A stretch of DNA of 64,000 nt. It comes from Streptomyces violaceoruber. GTDB taxonomy: Bacteria; Actinomycetota; Actinomycetes; Streptomycetales; Streptomycetaceae. Below, in pieces: positions 31,840 to 40,368 of this stretch (the first letter of the stretch is position 1; each line of letters begins with the position of its first letter). The DNA is taken from NCBI RefSeq assembly GCF_033406955.1, contig NZ_CP137734.1, positions 6,634,001 through 6,698,000 on the forward strand, read 5' to 3'. The notes under the pieces were generated by a model that did no database searches, was not told where the DNA came from, and saw only the letters and a list, made by a program, of their open reading frames with translations. Both the position numbers and the translations under genes were made by a program.

Positions 31840-34083
31840 GTGCCCCGCACCGCCCTGCGTATCTGCCCCCTGTGCGAGGCCACCTGCGGCCTGGCCCTCA
31901 CCGTCGACGGCAGCACGGTCACCGCCGCCCGCGGCGACCGCGACGACGTCTTCAGCCGGGGCTTCATCTGCCCCAAGGGCGCCTCCTTCGGAGCCGTCGA
32001 CTCCGACCCCGACCGGCTGCGCGCGCCGCTGGTGCGCACGAACGGCGAACTGCGCGAAGCCACCTGGGAGGAGGCCTTCGACGCGGTCGCCGCCGGCGTC
32101 CGGCCCCTCGTCGAGCGGTACGGACCGCACTCCGTCGGCGTGGTCCTCGGCAACCCGAACGTCCACACCATGGCGGGCGCCCTCTACCCGAACGTCCTGC
32201 TCGGCGCCCTCGGCAGCCGCAGCCTCTTCACCGCGTCCACGCTCGACCAGATGCCCAAGCACGTCTCCAGCGGACTGCTCTTCGGCGACGCGAACGCCAT
32301 CCCGGTGCCCGACCTCGACCGCACCGACCACCTCCTGCTCATCGGCGCCAACCCGCTGGAGTCCAACGGCAGTCTGTGCACCGCCCCCGACTTCCCCGGC
32401 CGGCTCAGGGCCCTGAAGGCCCGCGGCGGCACCCTCACCGTCGTCGACCCGCGCCGCACCCGCACCGCGAAGCTCGCCGACCGGCACGTGGCGATCCGCC
32501 CCGGCAGCGACGCGCTGCTGCTGGCCGCGATGGCCCACGTGCTGTACGAGGAGGGGCTGGTCGACCTCGGCGCCCTCGCCCCGCACGTCGGGGGAGTGGA
32601 CGACGTCGCGGCCGCCGTACGCGACTTCACCCCCGAGTCCGTCGCCGCCGCCTGCGACGTCGACGCCGACGTGACGCGCGCCCTCGCCCGCGAACTCGCC
32701 GCCGCACCCACCGCCGCCGTCTACGGCCGCATCGGCAGCTGCACCGTCCCGCACGGCACCCTCGCCAGCTGGCTCGTGGACGTCCTCAACATCCTCACCG
32801 GCAACCTCGACCGGCCCGGCGGCGCGCTCTTCCCGCAGGCCGCCACCGACCGGACCCCGCGCCCCGCCGGACCCGGCCGCGGGTTCGCGCTCGGCCGCTG
32901 GCGCTCCCGGGTGAGCGGGCACCCCGAGGCGAAGGGCGAACTGCCGCTGTCCGCCCTCGCCGAGGAGATCGACACCGCCACCGACGCGGGCGAGCCCGTC
33001 CGCGCGCTGCTCACCATCGCCGCCAACCCCGTGCTGTCCGCGCCCGACGGCGACCGGCTCGACAAGGCGCTGGAGTCCCTCGACTTCATGGTGAGCGTCG
33101 ACCCCTACCTCAACGAGACCTCCCGCCACGCCCACGTCGTCCTGCCGCCGCCCCCGCCCGCCCAGAGCCCGCACCACGACTTCGCCTTCAACACCCTCGC
33201 CGTGCGCAACCAGGTCCGCTACACCCGCCCCGCCGTCCCGCTGGAGCCCGGCAGGATGGCCGAGACGGAGATCCTCGCCCGGCTCACCCTGGCCGTCACC
33301 GGGGCGCACGGCACCGACCCCGCCGCCGTCGACGCCCTGGTGATCGAGCAGACCCTCGCCAAGGCCGTACGGGAGCCGCACTCACCCGCGCACGGCCGCG
33401 ACCCCGCCGAACTGACCGCCCTGCTCACCGGCGGGACCGGCCCCGAGCGGCGCCTCGACCTGATGCTGCGCCTCGGCCCCTACGGCGACGGCTTCGGCGC
33501 CCGGCCGGACGGGCTGACCCTGGAGCGGCTCCTCGCCCACCCGCACGGCATCGACCTCGGCCCGCTGCGCCCCCGCCTGCCGCAGCCCCTGAAGACCCGC
33601 AGCGGCAAGGTGGAACTGCTCCCGGCACCGATCGCCGCCGACCTGCCGCGCCTCGCACGGGCCCGGGACGAGCGCCCCGCCGGGCTCGTCCTCGTCGGCC
33701 GCCGCCACCTGCGCTCCAACAACAGCTGGATGCACAACGTCCCCGCCCTCACCGGCGGCTCCAACCGCTGCACCCTGCACGTCCATCCCGAGGACGCCGC
33801 ACGGCTGGGTCTGCGCGGGGCGCAACCGGTGCGCGTGACGGGCCCCGGCGGAGCGGTGACCGTCCCCGCCGAGGTCACCGACGCCGTCCGGCCCGGCGTC
33901 GTCAGCCTCCCGCACGGCTGGGGCCACGACCGGCCCGGCACCCGCCAGACGCACGCCGCCACCGATCCCGGCGTCAACGTCAACCAGCTCCTCGACGGCA
34001 GCGCGCTCGACCCGCTCTCGGGCAACGCCGTACTCAACGGCGTACCCGTCACGCTCACACCGCTGACCGGGGCAGAGCTGTGA
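31840..34083 (+). CDS. Molybdopterin (bis-MGD) oxidoreductase, formate-dehydrogenase/nitrate-reductase-like
   Basis: The protein has 747 residues. The N-terminal [4Fe-4S] motif has Cys9, Cys12, Cys16 and Cys44 (CPLCEATC then ICPKG). The molybdopterin domains I-III follow, with LLLIGANPLESNGSL, VVDPRRTRTAKLAD and LNILTGNLDRPGGALF. The C-terminal dinucleotide-binding domain (about 630-745) includes LRSNNSWMHN, VSLPHGWGHD and NVNQLLDG. No twin-arginine signal is present, so it is cytoplasmic. No Cys or SeCys is visible at the usual molybdenum-ligand position, and the substrate cannot be assigned. The GTG at 31840 follows GGGAGG. A shared palindrome upstream suggests co-regulation with the acyl-CoA genes near 54-58 kb. 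No partner subunit is adjacent. Confidence 0.92.
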   Translation: MPRTALRICPLCEATCGLALTVDGSTVTAARGDRDDVFSRGFICPKGASFGAVDSDPDRLRAPLVRTNGELREATWEEAFDAVAAGVRPLVERYGPHSVGVVLGNPNVHTMAGALYPNVLLGALGSRSLFTASTLDQMPKHVSSGLLFGDANAIPVPDLDRTDHLLLIGANPLESNGSLCTAPDFPGRLRALKARGGTLTVVDPRRTRTAKLADRHVAIRPGSDALLLAAMAHVLYEEGLVDLGALAPHVGGVDDVAAAVRDFTPESVAAACDVDADVTRALARELAAAPTAAVYGRIGSCTVPHGTLASWLVDVLNILTGNLDRPGGALFPQAATDRTPRPAGPGRGFALGRWRSRVSGHPEAKGELPLSALAEEIDTATDAGEPVRALLTIAANPVLSAPDGDRLDKALESLDFMVSVDPYLNETSRHAHVVLPPPPPAQSPHHDFAFNTLAVRNQVRYTRPAVPLEPGRMAETEILARLTLAVTGAHGTDPAAVDALVIEQTLAKAVREPHSPAHGRDPAELTALLTGGTGPERRLDLMLRLGPYGDGFGARPDGLTLERLLAHPHGIDLGPLRPRLPQPLKTRSGKVELLPAPIAADLPRLARARDERPAGLVLVGRRHLRSNNSWMHNVPALTGGSNRCTLHVHPEDAARLGLRGAQPVRVTGPGGAVTVPAEVTDAVRPGVVSLPHGWGHDRPGTRQTHAATDPGVNVNQLLDGSALDPLSGNAVLNGVPVTLTPLTGAEL

Positions 34084-34141
34084 CCTGGAGTTCTGCGCTT
34101 ATTGCTCGCATGTCAACGTCTTGTTAACGCTGCTTCGCGCC

Positions 34142-34198
34142 ACCTAACGTCGCTCGCACCGCCTGCCCCGGTGGGATGTTCAAGGGCGAACGTTAGGT
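34142..34198. promoter_or_regulatory. Inverted repeat in front of the citrate transporter gene
   Basis: ACCTAACGT (34142-34150) and ACGTTAGGT (34190-34198) are perfect 9-bp inverted copies 39 bp apart. The right copy contains TTAGGT, a possible -10 element ending 8 nt before the ATG at 34207. Two regulator half-sites or a long hairpin are both possible. Confidence 0.4.
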
Positions 34199-34206
34199 AC
34201 TCATTC

Positions 34207-35682
34207 ATGCTGACCATCCTCGGCTTCGCCATGATCGCGACCTTCCTGGTCCTGATCATGATGAAGAAGATGTCGCCGATCGCGGCGCTCGTGCTGATTC
34301 CCGCGCTGTTCTGCGTGCTCGTCGGCAAGGGCGCCCATCTCGGCGACTACGTCATCGACGGCGTGTCCAGCCTCGCCCCCACCGCGGCGATGCTCATGTT
34401 CGCGATCGTCTACTTCGGTGTGATGATCGACGTCGGGCTCTTCGACCCGATCGTCCGGGCCATCCTGAAGTTCTGCAAGGCCGACCCGATGCGCATCGTC
34501 GTCGGCACGGCGCTGCTCGCCGCGATCGTCTCGCTGGACGGCGACGGCTCCACCACCTTCATGATCACGGTCTCGGCGATGTACCCGCTGTACAAGCGGC
34601 TGAAGATGAGCCTGGTCGTGATGACCGGCGTCGCCGCGATGGCCAACGGCGTGATGAACACGCTGCCCTGGGGCGGCCCCACCGCCCGCGCCGCCACCGC
34701 GCTGAAGGTCGACGCCACCGACATCTTCGTCCCGATGATCCCGGCCCTGGCCGTGGGTCTGGTCGCGGTCGTCGTCCTGGCGTACGTGCTCGGTCTGCGC
34801 GAGCGCAGGCGGCTGGGCACGCTGTCGCTGGACGGGGCGCCGGAGCGGGAGCCGGAGACCGAGACGGTGCTGGTCGGTGCGGGCGCGGGTACGGGGGCGG
34901 CCGGAGTTTCCGGTGCGGCCGGGGTTTCCGGTGCGGGTGCGGGTGCGGGTGCGGGTGCGGGTGCGGCTCGCGGTGCGGCGGGCGGCCCCGCTGCGGCGGG
35001 CGACCGGGACACCGGGGCCGGCGGCGAGTCCGACGACGACTTCAAGGGCCTCGACCCGAACCGGCCCACCCTGCGGCCCAGGCTGTACTGGTTCAACGCG
35101 CTGCTCACCCTCGCGCTGCTCACCGCCATGATCATGGAGCTGCTGCCGATCCCGGTGCTCTTCCTGATCGGCGCCGCGCTCGCCCTCACCGTCAACTTCC
35201 CGCACATCCCGGACCAGAAGGCCCGCATCGCGGCCCACGCCGACAACGTCCTCAACGTCTCCGGCATGGTCTTCGCCGCCGCCGTCTTCACCGGCGTCCT
35301 CACCGGCACCGGCATGGTCGACCACATGGCCAACTGGCTGGTGGACACCATCCCCGACGGCATGGGCCCGCAGATGGGCCTGGTCACCGGCCTGCTGAGC
35401 CTGCCGCTGACGTACTTCATGTCGAACGACGGCTTCTATTTCGGCGTCCTGCCGGTGCTCGCCGAGGCCGGCCAGGCGCACGGCGTGTCGACGCTGGAGA
35501 TCGCCCGCGCCTCGATCGTCGGCCAGCCGCTGCACATGTCCAGCCCGCTCGTCCCGGCCGTGTACGTCCTGGTCGGCATGGCCAAGGTCGAGTTCGGCGA
35601 CCACACGCGGTTCGTGGTGAAGTGGGCCGTCCTGACGAGCCTGGTGATCCTCGCGGCGGGCATCCTGTTCGGCATCATCTGA
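34207..35682 (+). CDS. CitMHS-family metal-citrate transporter
   Basis: The protein has 491 residues and about 11-12 transmembrane helices. CitMHS hallmarks include SLDGDGSTTFMITVSAMYPLY, NTLPWGGPTARA and the C-terminal half LTYFMSNDGFYFGVLPVLAE. The family symports citrate complexed with a divalent or trivalent metal and protons. The syntenic S. coelicolor protein (SCO1710, CitSc) was reported to carry iron(III)-citrate; that assignment is from memory. The central cytoplasmic loop (about residues 215-280) is expanded by a Gly/Ala tract encoded by GGTGCG repeats, so the protein is longer than typical members. The ATG at 34207 has no Shine-Dalgarno. Confidence 0.92.
   Translation: MLTILGFAMIATFLVLIMMKKMSPIAALVLIPALFCVLVGKGAHLGDYVIDGVSSLAPTAAMLMFAIVYFGVMIDVGLFDPIVRAILKFCKADPMRIVVGTALLAAIVSLDGDGSTTFMITVSAMYPLYKRLKMSLVVMTGVAAMANGVMNTLPWGGPTARAATALKVDATDIFVPMIPALAVGLVAVVVLAYVLGLRERRRLGTLSLDGAPEREPETETVLVGAGAGTGAAGVSGAAGVSGAGAGAGAGAGAARGAAGGPAAAGDRDTGAGGESDDDFKGLDPNRPTLRPRLYWFNALLTLALLTAMIMELLPIPVLFLIGAALALTVNFPHIPDQKARIAAHADNVLNVSGMVFAAAVFTGVLTGTGMVDHMANWLVDTIPDGMGPQMGLVTGLLSLPLTYFMSNDGFYFGVLPVLAEAGQAHGVSTLEIARASIVGQPLHMSSPLVPAVYVLVGMAKVEFGDHTRFVVKWAVLTSLVILAAGILFGII
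34930..34966 (+). repeat. GGTGCG hexanucleotide repeat inside the citrate transporter gene
   Basis: About six in-frame copies of GGTGCG encode alternating Gly-Ala in the central loop, with degenerate copies on either side (about 34877-34985). Copy number can change by slippage without shifting the reading frame. Confidence 0.8.
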
Positions 35683-35721
35683 CCGTCGGAGATCGTCGGA
35701 TCATCGGAAGGAGACGCGATC

Positions 35722-37068
35722 ATGGTGCCCAGTGGGAACCGCGGCTGGCTGCTCCGCCTCGTCATCGCCTTCGGCTTCGCACAGGCCGCGGTGTCGATGG
35801 CCCGGCCCGCCGTCTCCTACCGGGCCCTCGCGCTGGGCGCGGACGAACGGGCCGTCGGTGTCATCGCCGGGGTGTACGCGCTGCTGCCGCTGTTCGCCGC
35901 CGTTCCGCTGGGCCGCCGCACCGACCACGGGCGCTGCGCACCGCTGCTGCCCGCCGGGGTGGTGCTCATCGCCGGGGGCTGTGCGCTGAGCGGCGTCGCC
36001 GGGTCCCTGTCGACGATGGCCCTGTGGAGCGGCGTCATGGGCCTCGGCCACCTCTGCTTCGTCATCGGCGCCCAGTCACTGGTCGCCCGCCAGTCCGCGC
36101 CGCACGAACAGGACCGCAACTTCGGCCACTTCACCATCGGCGCCTCGCTCGGCCAGCTGATCGGCCCCATCGCCGCGGGCGCGCTCATCGGCGGCCCCGA
36201 CATGGCCGGCAGCAGCGCGCTCGCCCTGGTGGTGGCGGGCGCGGGCGCGGCGGTCGCCTTCACGTCCCTGTGGCGCATAGAGCACCCCGGGGCCGCCAAG
36301 TCCCGTGCGCAGCAGGGTGCGCGCGTCCCCGTGGTGAGCATCCTGCGCGCCCGGGGCGTGCCCGCGGGCATCCTGATCAGCCTCTCCGTGCTCTCCGCCA
36401 CCGACATCCTCACCGCCTACCTGCCGGTGGTCGGCGAGCAGCGGGGAATCTCCCCGGCCGTGATCGGCGTACTGCTCAGCCTGCGGGCCGCCGCGACGAT
36501 CGCCTGCCGGCTCGTGCTGACGCCCCTGCTGCGGCTGCTCGGCCGCACGGTGCTGCTCACGGTCACGTGTCTGCTGGCCGCCCTGCTGTGCGCCGGGGTC
36601 GCGCTGCCGGTGCCGGTGTGGGCGCTCGCCCTGATGCTGGTCGTCCTCGGCTTCTGCCTGGGCGTCGGCCAGCCGCTCTCCATGACCACGGTCGTGCAGG
36701 CGGCCCCCGACGAGGCGCGCTCCACGGCCCTCGCCCTGCGCCTGACCGGCAACCGCCTCGGCCAGGTCGCCGCCCCCGCCGCCGCGGGCCTGATCGCGGG
36801 CGTCGCGGGTGTGGCGGCGCCCTTCGTGATGCTGGGCGCGCTCCTCCTGCTCTCCTCGGGCGTCGCCCTGCGTTCGCCGTCGACCGGGACGACCGGGACG
36901 ACCGGTGCGGGCGGTGCGGGCGGTGCGGGCGGTGCGGGCGGTACGACGGGTACGGCCGGTGCGTCCGGTGCGACCGGTCGGGCCGCCGGGCCCCGGAGTC
37001 CGGAGATCGGGCAGGATGTCCCGGACCGGGCGGGCGACAGCCGGCCGTGCCGGGAGTCGAGGGGATGA
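35722..37068 (+). CDS. MFS transporter
   Basis: The protein has 448 residues and 12 predicted transmembrane helices. The loop between helices 2 and 3 carries LGRRTDHGRCAPLL, an MFS motif A-like segment. A basic central loop separates the two halves. The C-terminal tail after the last helix (about 390-448) is a low-complexity Gly/Thr/Ala tract. The substrate is unknown. It starts 39 bp after the citrate transporter and may share its transcript. GGAAGGAG lies about 8 nt before the ATG. The stop overlaps the next gene (ATGA). Confidence 0.9.
   Translation: MVPSGNRGWLLRLVIAFGFAQAAVSMARPAVSYRALALGADERAVGVIAGVYALLPLFAAVPLGRRTDHGRCAPLLPAGVVLIAGGCALSGVAGSLSTMALWSGVMGLGHLCFVIGAQSLVARQSAPHEQDRNFGHFTIGASLGQLIGPIAAGALIGGPDMAGSSALALVVAGAGAAVAFTSLWRIEHPGAAKSRAQQGARVPVVSILRARGVPAGILISLSVLSATDILTAYLPVVGEQRGISPAVIGVLLSLRAAATIACRLVLTPLLRLLGRTVLLTVTCLLAALLCAGVALPVPVWALALMLVVLGFCLGVGQPLSMTTVVQAAPDEARSTALALRLTGNRLGQVAAPAAAGLIAGVAGVAAPFVMLGALLLLSSGVALRSPSTGTTGTTGAGGAGGAGGAGGTTGTAGASGATGRAAGPRSPEIGQDVPDRAGDSRPCRESRG
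36904..36939 (+). repeat. Nine-bp GGTGCGGGC tandem repeat in the MFS gene tail
   Basis: Four copies of GGTGCGGGC encode Gly-Ala-Gly units in the C-terminal cytoplasmic tail. The neighbouring citrate transporter gene has a similar GGTGCG-based repeat. Confidence 0.8.
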
Positions 37069-37271
37069 GCATGATCCTGATCGTTCTGTCCGTCGTCCTG
37101 CTCCTCGTGGTCGGCGGCTGCGTCTGCGTCGTGTGGGCGGGCCGGGGCGGCCCGCCGTGGACGCGCGCGGTGGCGACGGCGACCCTGGCGGCGGGCGAGC
37201 TGGTCCGCACCTCCCGCCGCTCCGGCGGCAACCGCGGAGGCGGCGACCCGGACGGCTCGTCGGACGGCTGA
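37065..37271 (+). CDS. Small single-pass membrane protein (68 aa)
   Basis: The protein has 68 residues. An N-terminal transmembrane helix (about 3-26, rich in Val/Leu with two cysteines in GGCVCVVWAG) is followed by a basic, Gly/Arg/Ser-rich cytoplasmic tail. Its ATG overlaps the stop of the MFS gene (ATGA), so it is translated with the pump and may be an accessory subunit, though no function is known. Codon use is normal. The 223 bp after it hold no evident gene. Confidence 0.7.
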   Translation: MSMILIVLSVVLLLVVGGCVCVVWAGRGGPPWTRAVATATLAAGELVRTSRRSGGNRGGGDPDGSSDG

Positions 37272-37494
37272 CGCGGCGGCCGTCCCGGCGTGATCACGTC
37301 GTGAGACGCCCCGCCCCCTGAATCCGGCCGTCCGCTTTCTCACCAGGTGGACGGTCGCGCCGAGATGTCGTCGGGTGTCTTCCCCAGGCCGGGCACGGTC
37401 CGTTAACTTCCGTGACTCACACGCCCCGTACGACCCGCACGAGGGCGTCCGACCGCGGAGCACCAGAGCTCAGTGAGCCCCCGGGGGCACCTCC

Positions 37495-38832
37495 ATGACA
37501 CGCGCCATCTCCCTGCACGACGTGAGCAAGACCTACGCGCGAGGCGTCCGCGTGGTGGACCGGCTGTCGCTGGACATCGCGCCGGGTGAGTTCCTCGTCC
37601 TGCTCGGCCCCTCCGGCTGCGGGAAGTCGACCGTGCTGCGCATGATCGCCGGGCTGGAGGAGATCACCGAGGGAGAGCTGACGCTGGACGGCGCGTACGC
37701 CAACGACCTGCTCCCCGCGGAGCGGCGGATGGCGATGGTCTTCCAGAACTTCGCCCTGTACCCCAACATGACCACCCGCGGGAACATCGGCTTCCCGCTG
37801 CGCGTCGAGGACCCGCAGACCGACCACACCCCCCGCGTGGACGCCACCGCCCGCATGCTGGGCATCGAGGACCTCCTCGACCGCCTCCCCGCCCAGCTCT
37901 CCGGCGGCGAACGCCAGCGGGTCGCCATGGGCCGGGCCATCTCCCGCCACCCCACCGCCTTCCTGATGGACGAGCCGCTGTCCAACCTCGACGCCAAGCT
38001 CCGCAACCACCTGCGCGCGGAGATCACCCGGCTGACCCGGGAGCTGGGCGTCACCACGATCTACGTCACCCACGACCAGTCCGAGGCCATGTCGCTGGGG
38101 GACCGCGTCGCCGTCCTGCGCGGCGGCGTCCTCCAGCAGGTGGACACCCCGCGCGCCGTCTACGCCCTGCCCCGCAACGTCTTCGTCGCCGCCTTCATCG
38201 GCACCCCCCGCATCAACCTGCTGCGGGGTCTCGTGCGCGCCCCGCTGGACGGGGCGATGACCATCAGCCTGGGCAAGCAGTTCCTGCGCCTGCCCGAACC
38301 GCTCTCCCTGGACCACCAGTTGCTCCGCGTCCAGCAGGGCCGCGAGGTCATCGTGGGGCTGCGCTCGGAGGCCGTCCGGATCGCGAAGCCCTCGTCCGCC
38401 CGCCCCGGCGAGGTGCTGCTCACCGGGCTCGTGGAGCACGTCGAGTTCCAGGGCCACGAGGTGCTCGTGCACTTCAACACCGGCTCACAGCCGGCCGTCG
38501 TGCCCGACCTGGAGGCCCCGCGCCCCGCCGCCCGCCCGGTCAGGCGCCGCCGCCGCGACGGCACGGTCCTGGAGCGGCTGAGGGAACGCGCGGGCGCCCT
38601 GCGCGCCGGTCCCGTGGTCGTCATGGACGAACCGCCGGAGCCCGGACCGGCGGTCGCCGCCCCCGACGGCCGCCTCCCCGGCGACCTGATCGTCCGGACC
38701 ACCCCCGACATCGACCTCCGCCACGGCATGCAGGTACCCCTCCTCGTCGACCTCGCCCACCTCTTCGTCTTCGACCAGCACGGCGACCGGATCTGCCCCG
38801 CCCCGGCGCGGCTGCCGGACCTGGAGGAGTGA
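37495..38832 (+). CDS. MsiK/UgpC-like ABC ATPase without adjacent transporter genes
   Basis: The protein has 445 residues. The nucleotide-binding domain (about 1-235) has Walker A GPSGCGKST, the Q-loop in MVFQNFALYPNM, signature LSGGERQRVAMGRA, Walker B FLMDEPLSNLDAKLR and H-loop IYVTHDQSEAMSL. C-terminal MOP/TOBE (OB-type) regulatory domains follow as in sugar importer ATPases (MalK, MsiK). The protein is about 70 residues longer than MsiK. The extra length is mostly an Arg/Pro-rich insert at about residues 342-385 (key part RPVRRRRRDG) inside the regulatory region. No binding protein or permease is nearby, so it may energise transporters encoded elsewhere, as MsiK does. Confidence 0.9.
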   Translation: MTRAISLHDVSKTYARGVRVVDRLSLDIAPGEFLVLLGPSGCGKSTVLRMIAGLEEITEGELTLDGAYANDLLPAERRMAMVFQNFALYPNMTTRGNIGFPLRVEDPQTDHTPRVDATARMLGIEDLLDRLPAQLSGGERQRVAMGRAISRHPTAFLMDEPLSNLDAKLRNHLRAEITRLTRELGVTTIYVTHDQSEAMSLGDRVAVLRGGVLQQVDTPRAVYALPRNVFVAAFIGTPRINLLRGLVRAPLDGAMTISLGKQFLRLPEPLSLDHQLLRVQQGREVIVGLRSEAVRIAKPSSARPGEVLLTGLVEHVEFQGHEVLVHFNTGSQPAVVPDLEAPRPAARPVRRRRRDGTVLERLRERAGALRAGPVVVMDEPPEPGPAVAAPDGRLPGDLIVRTTPDIDLRHGMQVPLLVDLAHLFVFDQHGDRICPAPARLPDLEE

Positions 38833-38901
38833 CCACGCCGCGTTCCCGCGTACTCCGGGAGGGTGAGCCGCGCCACCATCGGGGGAGCCCCTGGTGCCGT
38901 A

Positions 38902-38920
38902 AAACTAACGGCGCTAGTTT
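38902..38920. promoter_or_regulatory. TetR-type operator in front of the aldehyde/alcohol dehydrogenase operon
   Basis: AAACTAACGGCGCTAGTTT has perfect 6-bp arms (AAACTA/TAGTTT) plus inner CG/CG pairing. It matches the element at 44208-44226 beside a TetR gene in length, arms and spacing. It lies 37 bp before the dehydrogenase start. Confidence 0.7.
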
Positions 38921-38956
38921 GGGGTCGGACGACGACGCCCGCCCGGAAGGAACCCG

Positions 38957-40345
38957 ATGAAGGCACACGACGGCATGTACATCGACGGAGCCTGGCGCCC
39001 CGCCGACGGCCGGGACACGATCGACGTCGTGAACCCGGTCGACGAGCAGGTGATCGGCAAGGTCCCCGCGGGCAGCGCCCTGGACGTCGACACCGCCGTA
39101 CGGGCCGCCCGCGCCGCCCTGCCGGGCTGGGCCGCCACCCCGCCCGCCGAGCGGGCCGCACGCCTGGCCGCGCTGCGGGACGTCCTGGTGGCCCGCAAGG
39201 ACGAGATCGCCGAGACGGTCACCGCCGAGCTGGGCTCCCCGCTGAAGTTCTCGCAGGCCGTGCACGCGGGCGCCCCGATCGCGGTCGCCGGTTCCTACGC
39301 CGAACTGGCGGCGACGCACGCCTTCGAGGAGAAGGTCGGCAACTCCGTGGTCCACCACGAGCCGGTCGGCGTGGTCGGCGCCATCACCCCCTGGAACTAC
39401 CCGCTCCACCAGATCGTCGCCAAGGCCGCCCCGGCGCTCGCGGCCGGCTGCACGATGGTGCTCAAGCCCGCCGAGGACACCCCGCTCGTCGCGCAGCTCT
39501 TCGCCGAGGCGGTGCACGAGGCCGGGATCCCCGCGGGCGTCTTCAACCTGGTCACCGGACTCGGCCCGGTCGCCGGACAGGCCCTCGTCGAGCACCCGGG
39601 TGTCGACCTGGTGTCCTTCACCGGCTCCACCGCCGTCGGCCGCCGGATCGGCGCCACCGCGGGCGCCGCCGTCAAGCGGGTCGCCCTCGAACTCGGCGGC
39701 AAGTCCGCCAACGTCATCCTTCCGAGCGCCGACCTGGCCAAGGCGGTCAACGTCGGCGTCGCCAACGTCATGTCCAACTCCGGTCAGACGTGCAGCGCCT
39801 GGACCCGGATGCTGGTCCACCGCGACCAGTACGACGAGGCGGTGTCGCTCGCCGCCGAGGCCGCCGCGAAGTACGGCGACCGGATCGGCCCCGTCGTCAA
39901 CGCCGAGCAGCGGGAGCGGGTGCGCGGTTACATCGGGAAGGGCGTCGCCGAGGGCGCGCGCCTCGTCGCGGGCGGCCCCGAAGCCCCGCGCGAGCAGGGG
40001 TACTTCGTCAGCCCGACGGTCTTCGCGGACGTCACCGAGGAGATGACGATCGCCCAGGAGGAGATCTTCGGCCCCGTCCTGTCCATCCTCCGCTACGAGG
40101 ACGAGGACGACGCCCTCCGGATCGCCAACGGCACGGTCTACGGCCTCGCCGGCGCCGTGTGGGCCGGGGACGAGGCCGACGCGGTCGCCTTCGCCCGCCG
40201 GATGGACACCGGGCAGGTCGACATCAACGGCGGCCGGTTCAACCCGCTGGCGCCCTTCGGCGGCTACAAGCAGTCGGGCGTGGGCCGCGAACTGGGCGCC
40301 CACGGCCTCACCGAGTACCTCCAGACCAAGTCCCTCCAGTTCTAG
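38957..40345 (+). CDS. NAD(P)-dependent aldehyde dehydrogenase
   Basis: The protein has 462 residues and the ALDH superfamily fold. It shows the cofactor segment TPWNYPLHQIVAKAAPALAAG, the FTGSTAVGRRI loop, catalytic Glu in LELGGKSANVIL and the nucleophile Cys in SGQTCSAWTRM (about residue 275). The C-terminal part has EEIFGPVLSILRY and PFGGYKQSGVGRELG. It oxidises an aldehyde to the acid; the next gene encodes an alcohol dehydrogenase 23 bp downstream, so the pair could convert an alcohol to an acid. AAGGAA precedes the ATG. A TetR-type operator lies just upstream and is shared with the TetR/acyl-CoA dehydrogenase promoter 5 kb away, suggesting a common fatty alcohol/acid pathway. Confidence 0.93.
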   Translation: MKAHDGMYIDGAWRPADGRDTIDVVNPVDEQVIGKVPAGSALDVDTAVRAARAALPGWAATPPAERAARLAALRDVLVARKDEIAETVTAELGSPLKFSQAVHAGAPIAVAGSYAELAATHAFEEKVGNSVVHHEPVGVVGAITPWNYPLHQIVAKAAPALAAGCTMVLKPAEDTPLVAQLFAEAVHEAGIPAGVFNLVTGLGPVAGQALVEHPGVDLVSFTGSTAVGRRIGATAGAAVKRVALELGGKSANVILPSADLAKAVNVGVANVMSNSGQTCSAWTRMLVHRDQYDEAVSLAAEAAAKYGDRIGPVVNAEQRERVRGYIGKGVAEGARLVAGGPEAPREQGYFVSPTVFADVTEEMTIAQEEIFGPVLSILRYEDEDDALRIANGTVYGLAGAVWAGDEADAVAFARRMDTGQVDINGGRFNPLAPFGGYKQSGVGRELGAHGLTEYLQTKSLQF

Positions 40346-40368
40346 CCCGCAGGGGAGCCGTCCACGTC

